Shown in pieces: positions 54,247-63,793 of a stretch of DNA of 64,000 nt (position 1 is its first letter; each line of letters starts with the position of its first letter). The notes beneath the pieces are model-generated. The model worked only from the letters and a program-made list of their open reading frames with translations. It did no database searches and was not told the origin of the DNA. This stretch comes from Hermodice carunculata. Taxonomy: Eukaryota > Annelida > Polychaeta > Eunicida > Amphinomidae. The stretch covers positions 10,979,060 to 11,043,059 of the forward strand of contig OZ026626.1 of assembly GCA_964020975.1 (NCBI GenBank), read 5' to 3'. A program made the position numbers and the translations under genes.

Positions 54247-57084
54247 CTATTTACAACTGTCCAGTTCCTTGGTGGTCTTCATTAAAGGGACAGGAAGCCG
54301 TCTCTGGCTTATAAAATGCCCCCCTCTACTCTTCAAAATTGGGTCCAATCTGTTCTTAAAGGCATTCACAGAGTCAGCATTTACTATCTCTGGTGCTAAA
54401 CTGTTCCATTCGTCTACCACTCTCTGTGAGAAGAACAATTTTCTTGCATCAAGCCTAGCTCTTTGTTTATAAATTTTAAATTTGTGACCTCTGGTTGTAA
54501 GGCTTGGGTTAGACATTTCAAAAAAGTCCTCCTTTTGCAGACCTTCCAATTGGTGCATTATTTTATAGACCTCCAACAAGTCTGCTCTCAGTCTTCGCAA
54601 CTCTAGTGTCATCAGGTTTGTTCTCTTTAATCTTTGCTCATAGGATATTTGACTAAGTCCATTTATCATCTTAGTTGCCCTCCTCTGGACCTTTTCCATG
54701 TTATCAATGTCTTTCTGCAGATAAGGCCTCCACGCTTGCACACAATATTCCAAATGCGGCCTGACCAGGGATTTATATAGTTGCACGATGTTTTCTTTCG
54801 ATTTGTCATCATATGTTCTTCGAATAATACCTAGCACTTGGTTTGCTTTTTTCACAATATTAGCACAGTGGGAACTTGTTTGTAGTGACTGATGCACTGT
54901 TATGCCCAAGTCCCTTTCTTCTAAGCATGAGCTTATTATGTCATTCCCAAGCATATATTCAAACTCGATATTGTTAAAGCCAAAGTGTAAACACTTGCAC
55001 TTATCAACATTAAACAACATGAGCCAGTCCTTAGACCATTTGCACAGCCTATTTAGGTCTTCTTGAAGGATCATAGCTGCTTCCACTGTCTGCACACAGG
55101 TATATATTTTTGTGTCATCCGCAAATTTCAGTATCCCACTTGTCACGCTGTCATCGATGTCATTTATATACATGAGAAATAGGGTTGGTCCTAACACCGA
55201 ACCTTGAGGTACGCCACTGGATACCCTTGTCCACTCAGACCTTTGGCCATTTATAACCACTCTTTGTTCTCTGTCTTGCAGCCATTGTTCTATCCATCCA
55301 CATATTTTACCTCCTATACCATGCGCTCTGACTTTACGGATCAAACGCCTGTGTGGTACTTTGTCAAATGCCTTACTGAAATCTAAGTAGATCACATCTA
55401 CTGGTTTTCCCTCATCTATATACTTTGTGACATCCTCCAAGAACCTGAGTAAGTTTGTCAAGCAGGATCTTCCACTTGTGAATCCATGCTGAGACTTTTT
55501 CAAAAGATTGTGCTTTGATAAATGTGTCACTATGGAGTCCCTTATAATTGATTCTAGTAACTTGCAGACATGTGATGTTAGGCTAACTGGTCTATAGTTA
55601 GAAGCAGAAGATTTAGATCCTTTCTTAAATATAGGAGTTACATTGGCCTGTCTCCAGTCACTAGGTACCACTTGGTCCTGTAAAGTTTTGTTGAAAAGTC
55701 TTGTTAGTGGTTTAGAGATTACTTCAGCCATTTCCTTCAAAACTCTTGAATACATGTTGTCTATTCCTGGGGACTTATCTGGTTTTAGTTTTTGTAATCT
55801 CTTGGTTAACTCCTCCGATGTCACTTCAATGTCATGTAACTCCTCACTCTGATCCCCTGTAAATATTCTTGTAGGTTCAGGCATTCCATCTATCTGCTCT
55901 TTTGTAAAGACTGAAGAGAAATATTCATTTAGCACATTTGCAGTTATCTTGTCGTCTGTAATAATAGATCCATCCCGGTCTTTCAAGGGACCTACACTTT
56001 CTTTGGTGCACATTTTCCCTCTTGCATATCCATAAAATGCCTTAGGATCTTTTTTTATGTTTCTTGCAATTTTATTTTCAAACTTCTTTTTAGCCTGCCT
56101 CAGAGCTTTTGTTGCTTTGTTCAACGCTTCCTTGTATTGAACGTAATCACTATATTCTTTTGTGGCTGTGTACTTCTTCCACTGTGAATACTTAAGTTTC
56201 CTAGCTCTCTTTACGTTTCTGTTCCACCACAATGGATATTTTGAAGCTCTCCTTTTCTTTTTTGGGACAAATTTAGAGACCGCTTCATCCATTTTTCCTT
56301 TAAAATTATTCCACATTCCCTTAACATCTGAATCCCCAAGCAGTAGGTCCCAGTTTATTCCTTGTAAAAACTCTCTCATCCCTCTATAATCTCCATGTCT
56401 ATAATCATAGTATTCTTGTTTCCAATGTTTGATGTTAACCTCACATACCAAGTCAAAAAATATGACATTGTGGTCACTCCTTCCAAAATTTTCACAAACA
56501 TTTACATCTTCAATCATCCCATTTTCTGTTGATAATACTAAATCAAGCACATTTGCACCTCTTGTTGCTTGTTCCACATGTTGTTGGAGAAAACATTCTA
56601 AAGTCAAGTCCAGGAATTGTTGTCCCTCTGTTTGAGCATGTAATTTTGTCCAATCTATTGATGGATGATTAAAGTCACCACAAATCACAACACTTTTAAA
56701 TTTATCACAAGCATCTTTGATTTGTTTATGTAGCATTTGCTCCTGCTCCTCTGTAGCTGATGTACTATTGTAGCAGACTCCTATCAAAATTTGATGTGAA
56801 CTTGTGGTCAGGTTACACCATATTGATTCTGCATTATTTGTAGCCATAAGTGGTTTATCCATCTCAATGTTTAAATTTTCTTTAGCGTAAATAATACAAC
56901 CTCCACCTCTACTGTGTTTGCGGTCATTCCTGAATATGTTGTATCCTTCAATCGCAATTTCTGCATCCTTTATATCCTCGTGTGCCCAAGATTCTGTCAC
57001 AAAAATTAAATCTAATTCATTTTCAACAGTGTAACATTTCAATTCTGGCATTTTGTTTATAAGACTCCTGGCGTTAACAAGCAT
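54247..57084 (-). CDS. LINE ORF2: AP-type endonuclease and reverse transcriptase
   Basis: A 945-residue polyprotein for target-primed reverse transcription. The endonuclease (about 1-215) has NARSLINK (from N4), TESW with E31, GDFN at 136-139 and SDH at 203-205. The RT (about 475-745) has NYRPVSLTS, LDFSKAFDKVPH with D568, GVPQGSVLGP and the catalytic FADD at 654-657. The C-terminal part includes HLEYCVQAW and a VVDEWNSLAP-type ending typical of CR1-like elements. The frame is open upstream of the first ATG to 57279, covering the KLKCM strand that normally starts the endonuclease fold. Translation may therefore enter from ORF1 by -1 frameshifting rather than at this ATG. Confidence 0.92.
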   Translation of the reverse strand: MLVNARSLINKMPELKCYTVENELDLIFVTESWAHEDIKDAEIAIEGYNIFRNDRKHSRGGGCIIYAKENLNIEMDKPLMATNNAESIWCNLTTSSHQILIGVCYNSTSATEEQEQMLHKQIKDACDKFKSVVICGDFNHPSIDWTKLHAQTEGQQFLDLTLECFLQQHVEQATRGANVLDLVLSTENGMIEDVNVCENFGRSDHNVIFFDLVCEVNIKHWKQEYYDYRHGDYRGMREFLQGINWDLLLGDSDVKGMWNNFKGKMDEAVSKFVPKKKRRASKYPLWWNRNVKRARKLKYSQWKKYTATKEYSDYVQYKEALNKATKALRQAKKKFENKIARNIKKDPKAFYGYARGKMCTKESVGPLKDRDGSIITDDKITANVLNEYFSSVFTKEQIDGMPEPTRIFTGDQSEELHDIEVTSEELTKRLQKLKPDKSPGIDNMYSRVLKEMAEVISKPLTRLFNKTLQDQVVPSDWRQANVTPIFKKGSKSSASNYRPVSLTSHVCKLLESIIRDSIVTHLSKHNLLKKSQHGFTSGRSCLTNLLRFLEDVTKYIDEGKPVDVIYLDFSKAFDKVPHRRLIRKVRAHGIGGKICGWIEQWLQDREQRVVINGQRSEWTRVSSGVPQGSVLGPTLFLMYINDIDDSVTSGILKFADDTKIYTCVQTVEAAMILQEDLNRLCKWSKDWLMLFNVDKCKCLHFGFNNIEFEYMLGNDIISSCLEERDLGITVHQSLQTSSHCANIVKKANQVLGIIRRTYDDKSKENIVQLYKSLVRPHLEYCVQAWRPYLQKDIDNMEKVQRRATKMINGLSQISYEQRLKRTNLMTLELRRLRADLLEVYKIMHQLEGLQKEDFFEMSNPSLTTRGHKFKIYKQRARLDARKLFFSQRVVDEWNSLAPEIVNADSVNAFKNRLDPILKSRGGHFISQRRLPVPLMKTTKELDSCK

Positions 57085-57155
57085 ACATTTCAGTTTTTTC
57101 AGTGTATCAATTTTGATATTTCTTCCTTCATCTTTTTTGTTGCTAGATTTTTTAA

Positions 57156-58220
57156 TTAGTTTACTCCAGTCTTTATTTTGATAATTCTCAGATTCCAGGG
57201 AGGTCCCCGAACTTTGAAGGTCCAGAGCCCCCCCTCTGATTCGTTTTTTTCCTTCTGTCTGGCTTCCGCTACCTTCAGTCTAATTTTCTCTCTTTCATCT
57301 TGTGTGAGATCATCAGAAACACTGACATTTTTAAATTTTACATCTGCACTCTTCAATCTTGATAGGTTTGCCATGAATTTACGTTTTTCATCCTTGCTGC
57401 CTAAGGAGACTTTCATTGGTCTTGGTCTGGATGTATTGTTGTTGGGTTTGCCCACTCTCACTATGTTCTTTACCTCAGTATTACTATTACCAAGTAGCTC
57501 ATTACATAGGGATTTGAAAAAGTCAGTGTCATGTTTCTTCCTGTCACTAGGATTCTCTTCTTCACTCTCTTTGACTCTATGCAAAATAATGTTTTCTTCC
57601 CTTCTTTCTCTTGACTGTTCATCTTTTTTATGTTCAATCATTGTTTCCTTCACAATTTTCTTAACACTATCCTGCTTCATTTCATTACTTTCAACCTGAT
57701 TAGTTTTGACAACCTCAGCCCATGTTTTATTGACTTTGTCCGGAACCTCTTTCGAGTATCTGCTGAGTTTATCTTCCATTTTTGTTTCCAGCGCTTGAAA
57801 TTTTGCATTCATTTCATCTAAAAGTTTTCCAATCATTAAGTCAGGTTCATGCATCTTTGATCTCTTCAAATTCCCTACACACATAGGGCAATACCAAAAA
57901 CAGTCCGGCCGTTGCAAAGTTGCATATTGTTCATCATGCATATCAATACACTTCGCACAATAATAGTGCTCACATTCACCATCACATTGTAGAATTTTAT
58001 CATCATCATGCTCAAATACATTCTTGCACACATGGCACTTCCAGCTTTCCACATCAACTCCATCCACACCTGTTTTACTATTCGCAGCCACCGCATCAGC
58101 ATTCACGCTCACATTTACCTTTGATCCTCTGTCAGTCCCTCTCTTACTTTTCTCACCTTTCCTTGAGTCACTTTTCTTTTTCTTTGGTGATCTGACATAC
58201 TTGTCTAACCAACCTGGCAT
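57156..58220 (-). CDS. LINE ORF1 protein with PHD-like zinc finger
   Basis: A protein of 354 residues. The N-terminus is lysine-rich (about 11-35). A cysteine-rich PHD-like finger occupies residues 62-114 (C62, C65, C79, C83, C88, C91, C111, C114). A charged, coiled-coil-like region follows (about 130-215), and the C-terminus has FKSLCNELLG, VRVGKP, RPRPMKVSLGS and KFMANLSRLK, the RNA-binding-type domain seen in ORF1 proteins of this class. It presumably binds element RNA in the RNP. ATG at 58220 is the first in the open frame. The end of the ORF overlaps the open ORF2 frame by 124 nt. Confidence 0.88.
   Translation of the reverse strand: MPGWLDKYVRSPKKKKSDSRKGEKSKRGTDRGSKVNVSVNADAVAANSKTGVDGVDVESWKCHVCKNVFEHDDDKILQCDGECEHYYCAKCIDMHDEQYATLQRPDCFWYCPMCVGNLKRSKMHEPDLMIGKLLDEMNAKFQALETKMEDKLSRYSKEVPDKVNKTWAEVVKTNQVESNEMKQDSVKKIVKETMIEHKKDEQSRERREENIILHRVKESEEENPSDRKKHDTDFFKSLCNELLGNSNTEVKNIVRVGKPNNNTSRPRPMKVSLGSKDEKRKFMANLSRLKSADVKFKNVSVSDDLTQDEREKIRLKVAEARQKEKNESEGGLWTFKVRGPPWNLRIIKIKTGVN
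57243..57249 (-). promoter_or_regulatory. Candidate -1 ribosomal frameshift heptamer A AAA AAC
   Basis: In the ORF1 frame the codons are GAA AAA AAC (AAC is codon 326). The heptamer is in the exact X XXY YYZ register, and a -1 slip enters the open ORF2 frame. Four nucleotides downstream a short hairpin is possible (CAGAG, six G, CTCTG). The function is an inference. Confidence 0.5.
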
Positions 58221-58796
58221 GTTTCTTCAAGTGAGTGATAATAGGTGATTCCGTATTGTTTCCCACTGAATTCTGGGAAATTGATTTTTCCTAGAAATAA
58301 CCTGCTTTGTTGACATTCACAACTGCCCCAAAAGGGGTTGATATATCCTGAAGAGGTCTCTTTCCAGTGATTAAATGGTTACTCCCGGTTTCTCAGCTAC
58401 TCTGCTAATCTGCCTACAAAATTTTGTAGCATAACAACAATTTTTCTCAAGAAAAAAATGCCAAAATAGCTAGAGCTCAGCTCCCGCACTTCCAGCTGAT
58501 TCAGCCTCGTTTTGACCAATCACAATGACAGAGCAGTGACCCTAACGGCCTAAGATGGCGTCTGGTTAAGGGACAAATTTTAATATACAGAGATGGAAAT
58601 ACAGGAGATAGGGATGTCACTGGTTGGAGCCCACACTGACTGTAGTCTGTCCTTTGAGATAGTAAAAACAATGTCAGTAGAAGTTAAAGCTACAGGTACT
58701 ACAGCAGTACTTTGCTAGACCACAATCTTCAGGTCCCTGTAGTACTTACTTCCCTTACATCTTAAACTGTACTTCCCGTAAGGTATCTTATACAAC

Positions 58797-58863
58797 TAGA
58801 CCACCTTTAGAAGGGGTTTTTGCAGAAACCTTTTCTGCAAAAAATCGTCCTAAAGGTGGTCTA
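58797..58863. repeat. 67-bp near-perfect hairpin
   Basis: TAGACCACCTTTAG (58797-58810) pairs with CTAAAGGTGGTCTA (58850-58863). TTTTTGCAGAAA (58817-58828) pairs with TTTCTGCAAAAA (58832-58843). Between them is a 6 by 6 internal loop, and the terminal loop is 3 nt. It could be a tiny foldback element or a small hairpin RNA gene. Confidence 0.75.
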
Positions 58864-59794
58864 TCCATATAAGTACACTGCTATTCTTAGTAGTCTTGCT
58901 AGGCCTAACCATGAGAGTTTACAAACATTTGTTTCGACACTCATATCACTGGGAGGTACCTGGGTCTTCCAACTGTACATTTCATCCATTTGCAGAACAA
59001 AAGTCAGTACCTGGATACAATTTTTTGTGCTTTTGACTATGGACTGATAGCAAGTGAAATATGACCACGTGCAGGTTGTGCATTCTAAAACAGCCCTTGC
59101 TGTTGATATGCGCCATTGCTGGAGGCCTTAAGGCTAGGCATTTCATATTAACAAAAAACATAGAATATTTATGTTGCAATTTGTTTCATGTCTAATGCTA
59201 GATTGGCTGGACTATTGGGTAGTCTTTAAAGTAAAAAAAAAGATGCCTGCTTTCAGCCAATCAGATTGCAGTATTCTCAACCGACGTGTAATTTTCTTTG
59301 AACGGACTGCCTGTAGTATAAAACTTGTAGTAGTTTATCAGAGGAAGAACTCTTCAAATGCGTATATTCATGATTTAGGAATATAAAATCATTTTAAAGA
59401 GAGAGAGAATGCAATAAGCCAAATCAACATCTCAGCCGAGCATGCTCAGTGAGTCTTGACCTCTATGTAGGTCACAGTGGGTAAAACTCGCAATAGAAAT
59501 GTATAGCAGTTCTACATAAAACTGTGATATAATCACTTTTATGTGAAATCTTAGCCAATCATGAGTTGCTAGTGCATGTAAGCAAAAAGCTGTGTAAGTA
59601 ACAGTTGATACTTTTTTAGATTGAACTTTGGTCAATAAGTTGATGAAATGGGAAAGTCCGATGCTGGTTACTAAGGCAACTTAATAAGCTGTATGGAGAA
59701 AGGTCACTTCCTTTCCCAAATGACCTCTGAGCCAGATCTGCCTCTGACTGCCTTAGCTGAGATGTTGAAATGGCTTACCAGGATATATTGGTTA

Positions 59795-59977
59795 CAGTGG
59801 TGCCCCTGTAATAAGGCCCCTCTCACCAAGGGCCATCTCTCTAAATCTAATATGGCCACTATCATCATCCTGGAATGGGACATTACTTTTGTTTTCAACC
59901 CCTCAAGCAGGGTCACCTTTCCAGTGTGACCACTTGTCATTGGCACATGGGATGGGATTATTGGAGGGGGACCAATG
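59795..59977. mobile_element. TA-flanked MITE, diverged CAGTGGTCCCCCTC family
   Basis: Starts CAGTGGTGCCCCTGTAATAA then GGCCCCTCTCACC and ends TTATTGGAGGGGGACCAATG with TA both sides. Relative of 22862. Confidence 0.68.
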
Positions 59978-60659
59978 TACAACCAACATGATGTCTGACT
60001 CTTGCCAGCTGGTAATTAAAAAAAAAAAAAAAACTAGAATCTTTCCTGTTTACTCTGTTAAAGATTCTGTGTATGTGTGTAATATTTAGGAGGTGGTTAC
60101 CACAAGACTTCTTTGTATCAGTTCAAGCATCAGTCGGCAGTCTTCATAGCCCAATAATACATTGATAAAAAAAAAAAACAACTCCACAGCTGAGCTTTCA
60201 TTTCATATTGACCTTTTATTATTTTGGAATACTTTTCAGAGGTACTCAAATTGGAAATATTACATTTACTGTACTTATAATTTCATAATTTCAAAGCTGT
60301 TGCTGTAGTTTTATAAAAATCCAGACCTGTGGTCATAAAATTTTAGCTTCCAAGAAGGGTCAAGTGATGAAAATCATCAATTGATCATCTCACAATGAAT
60401 GTTTTATTTCAAGAATGCACATATTGGTTATTGGGCAGCTTCATAGTTTTCAATGAAAAAAAAAATCCCTGTACCTTATACCATATTTAAAATTACTTGT
60501 AGCACATGTCCCAATCTATAGGTAATTTGAAAACAAACTGTTTTGTCTGGAAACTGCATAGTCATGGAAAAACATTTTTTTGGTCATTGAAAGTCAAGGA
60601 ATTTGTTTAACAATTTGCGTGGGAACCTTGATTATAAAGCATAAGCATTTTATATAAGA

Positions 60660-60990
60660 AATGTATGCAAATGGCCAGCACAAAAGTAGGAATCTTACTT
60701 TTTTCTTACAAGAAATGTATGCAAATGAGCAGCATAAAAGCAAGAATCTTACTTTTTTCTTATAAGAAATGTATGCAAATGAGTAGTAAAAAAGTAAGAA
60801 CTTACTTTTACAAAAGTATGAACTTACTTTTGTGCAGCTCATTAGCATATAAAAACCATACTTTTTTACAAGAATCATATATGATTCTTATAAGAAATTT
60901 GTCTGATTCTTATTTTAAGTATTTTCTATTTCTTATAAGAATCTTATAAGAAATAAAAGTAAGAATCATGTAAGAATCTTATAAGAATCT
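60660..60990. repeat. Foldback repeat with octamer motifs
   Basis: Three units of 54 bp start AAGAAATGTATGCAAATG, each with ATGCAAAT (60665, 60719, 60773). An inverted partner (GCAGCTCATTAGCATAT, about 60834-60850) follows. The right side is a run of TTATAAGAATC words that pair with each other. Confidence 0.75.
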
Positions 60991-61534
60991 TATGAGAAGT
61001 TTTCGTACGGGAAAATAATAGCTGTCCTGAGTATGATAGAGGTACGTTATATGCTGATAGAGCTACTCAGCTACATGACCCTCTGAGGGAAGTCCTATCA
61101 ATCATACAGTCAGATCCTGAAAATATTAATGGGAGTGACCAGTGTGAAACTGACTTTGTGGAATGAGATGGACTGGGAAGGCCCGGATTGGGGGGGGGGG
61201 GGGCTACCCATTTCAGGGTGGGTATATGCACCACTGAGGGCATGAAACCAGACCCAATGGGTGCTAATCAATAAGAAAATAGGCGGTCTTTGGCAGCTGG
61301 TGTTGACAATGTCCAAGGGTAGAAGTGCACATCCCATAAGGGAAAAAGAGCTGTAATTGAGCTCGAGTACAATTTTAGGGTCTTTGGGAGCAACAATTTT
61401 TAAAACATGGGGCCTTTAGTATCGATAGTTTGAAAAATAGGGTCTTTGAGAGCGACAAGTGGTCAAAAATGGGGGTCTTTCCCACGTACGGAGCCTACTC
61501 CTAATGCTAAGTAATGGGAGAAACTGGCCTACCA

Positions 61535-61830
61535 CCAAAACTGTACTCTATACCTCTGTACTGTACTCTGTACCTCTGTGCCTCTGCACTATCCTCTGTA
61601 CTGTACTCTGTACCTCGGACCCTGTACTTGTACTCTGTGCCTCTGCACAATCCTCTGAAACCTTACTCTGTACCTCTGCACTATCCTCTGAAACTGTACT
61701 CTGTACCTCAGACTCTGTAACTGTACCTGTGCCTCTGCACAATCGTCCAAAACTGTACTCTATACCTCTGTACTGTAACTCTGTACTATCCTCTGCAACC
61801 TTACTCTGTACCTCTTTGTTATCCTCTATA
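61535..61830. repeat. Degenerate CTCTGTACCTCTG repeat
   Basis: Words such as TGTACTCTGTACCTCTG and CACTATCCTCTGAAAC recur at variable spacing of about 40-60 bp. Confidence 0.75.
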
Positions 61831-61899
61831 GCTACATCTATGGTACTTGGAATTTCTTGGTTCCATCAGTTCCCTTTGTGCCTGCAGTCTGCAACCTGG

Positions 61900-62960
61900 A
61901 GGTTCCCTGGTAGTCCAAGTCAAAGATGGATCCTCTTCTGAGTCCTCTTCTTCTGTCTTGGGGTTCCTCAGTTTCCCTGGTAGTCCATGTCCAAGATGGA
62001 TCCTCTTCTGAGTCCTCTTCTTCTGTCTTGTGGTCCCTCAGTTTCCATGGTTTCCTCGGTTACGGTGGCCCCTGCAGTTTCCCTGGTAGTCCACGTCCAA
62101 GATGGATCCTCTTCTGAGTCCTCTTCTTCTGTCTTGGGGTTCCTCAGTTTACACGGTTTCCTCGGTTCTGGTGGCCCCTGCAGTTTCCCTGGTAGTCCAC
62201 GTCCAAGATGGATCCTCTTCTGAGTCCTCTTCTTCTGTCTTGGGGTTCCTCAGTTTACACGGTTTCCTCGGTTCTGGTGGCCCCTGCAGTTTCCCTGGTA
62301 GTCCACGTCCAAGATGGATCCTCTTCTGAGTCCTCTTCTTCTGTCTTGGGGTTCCTCAGTTTACACGGTTTCCTCAGTTCTGGTGGCCCCTGCAGTTTCC
62401 CTGGTAGTCCACGTCCAAGATGGATCCTCTTCTGAGTCCTCTTCTTCTGTCTTGGGGTTCCTCAGTTTACACGGTTTCCTCGGTTCTGGTGGCCCCTGCA
62501 GTTTCCCTGGTAGTCCACGTCCAAGATGGATCCTCTTCTGAGTCCTCTTCTTCTGTCTTGGGGTTCCTCAGTTTACACGGTTTCCTCAGTTCTGGTGGCC
62601 CCTGCAGTTTCCCTGGTAGTCCACGTCCAAGATGGATCCTCTTCTGGATCCTCTTCTTCTGTCTTGGGGTTCCTTAGTTTCCACAGTTTCCTCGGTTCCT
62701 GTAGTCCTTGCAGCTTCCCTGCCAGTCAAAGTCCAAGATGGATACTCTTCTGAGTCCTCTTCTTCTGTCTTGGGGTTCCTCAGTTTCCACGGTTTCCTAG
62801 GTTCCTGGAGTCCCTGCAGTTTCCCTGGTAGTCAAAGTCCAAGATGGATCCTCTTCTGAATCCTTTTCTTCTGTCTTGGGGTTCCTCAGTTTCCACGGTT
62901 TCCTCGGTTCCGATGGCCCCTGCAGTTTCCCTGGTAGTCCACGTCCAAGATGGATCCTCC
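61900..62960. repeat. 106-bp tandem array, about 10 units
   Basis: The unit runs GTCCAAGATGGATCCTCTTC, TGAGTCCTCTTCTTCTGTCT, TGGGGTTCCTCAGTTTACAC, GGTTTCCTCGGTTCTGGTGG, CCCCTGCAGTTTCCCTGGTA, GTCCAC. Period 106 holds from 62102 to 62632, with more diverged units at both ends. Because 106 is not divisible by three, the same ATG-start peptide appears in all three frames in turn. Confidence 0.95.
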
Positions 62961-62997
62961 TCTTTTTCCCCTACTTTGTACGATATTACACTGAAAA

Positions 62998-63120
62998 CCC
63001 ATGGGATATGGTCTATCTGAAATTGTTGACCATATCCCATGGGTGGGACTAGCTTTTACCATATTTGTAAAATCAGAGATACGGTTTTCCAAATATGGAA
63101 GGGATCAATTCCATATTTGG
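62998..63120. repeat. Two adjacent perfect hairpins, the second made of two CArG-type boxes
   Basis: CCCATGGGATATGGTC (62998-63013) pairs with GACCATATCCCATGGG (63028-63043), loop 14. CCAAATATGGAA (63089-63100) pairs with TTCCATATTTGG (63109-63120), loop 8. CCAAATATGG and CCATATTTGG both fit the SRF consensus CC(A/T)6GG. Confidence 0.8.
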
Positions 63121-63346
63121 TATATCCAAACACGCCTTATTAGGCCTACCTTGCCATAAATCACGGCCGAAAACCTGATGGTCCGTGGTATAAATCCCAG
63201 CCAATGGGTAAGAATAAACTTGATTCTGAGATGCAAACTAGGGCCAAAATGCAGGAGTGATGGTTACCAGTAAAAACGACCACTCTGTGAGACGCACGAT
63301 GTGCAGTCGACTTTTACATCCAAGTGTCCTGGCTGCCAACCATCAT

Positions 63347-63793
63347 TCAACAGCTGAGCGGGCACAAAAAATATGCAGTCAGTGAACAATAATTCCACAG
63401 CAAGTTGAATTCAACAGCACGCCACGTGCAGCCTTCTCCAGGGAAATTATTCTTCCTTTCAGAGACCTCTGTCATCTGTCCAAATACTCCCCAGACTCTG
63501 TCTTCATGGTTTTCCCGGCTGGTGTGGCAGGGAGCCATCGCCCCGTTCCTTTGGGCAATGCTGGCAATGCTGCCGTCAGTAATGCACTGAGTGATGGGCC
63601 CAATCTGATGGCCAACAGTCAGTTGAGCTCCATGGGTGCATACTTTGGAATGTTTGCTGGTGCAACATTTCAAGTCAAAATAACCTTCCAATTCTCCTCT
63701 CCACCAAATTAATTCCATATAGAAATAATAAAAAAGTGTCTTTTCGTCGAGATTTTTGTCTGAAGCAACGGCCGTTGAACAAAAATCCGCCAT
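63347..63793 (-). CDS. Hypothetical 148-residue ORF, possible 5' exon of a minus-strand gene
   Basis: Begins MADFCSTAVASDKNLDEKTL from an ATGGCGG start (G at +4, C at -3) and stays open to 63347. No domain recognised; 11 cysteines and no obvious signal peptide. The 5' part (about residues 1-45) looks more protein-like than the rest. A donor inside the ORF is possible, so only the first part may be coding. It may equally be chance. Confidence 0.25.
   Translation of the reverse strand: MADFCSTAVASDKNLDEKTLFYYFYMELIWWRGELEGYFDLKCCTSKHSKVCTHGAQLTVGHQIGPITQCITDGSIASIAQRNGAMAPCHTSRENHEDRVWGVFGQMTEVSERKNNFPGEGCTWRAVEFNLLWNYCSLTAYFLCPLSC

Larger units (their letters stand above)
54212..58570 (-). 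mobile_element. CR1-like (Jockey superfamily) LINE, apparently full length, both ORFs intact
   Basis: The minus strand carries ORF1 (58220-57156) and ORF2 (57084-54247) without internal stops. The 3' end shows two copies of a TCATTGTAAA unit (54214-54234), like the short terminal repeats of CR1-clade elements; no poly(A) is present. The 5' limit is uncertain: about 350 bp of UTR-like sequence (58221-58570) precedes ORF1. Intact ORFs suggest recent activity. The clade is an inference from the PHD-type ORF1, the APE-type endonuclease and the C-terminal sequence. Confidence 0.9.

Noticed and set aside
61926-62859. Eight overlapping near-identical ORFs (MDPLLSPLLLSW...)
   Set aside because: Produced by the 106-bp tandem repeat reading in successive frames; no independent support for coding.
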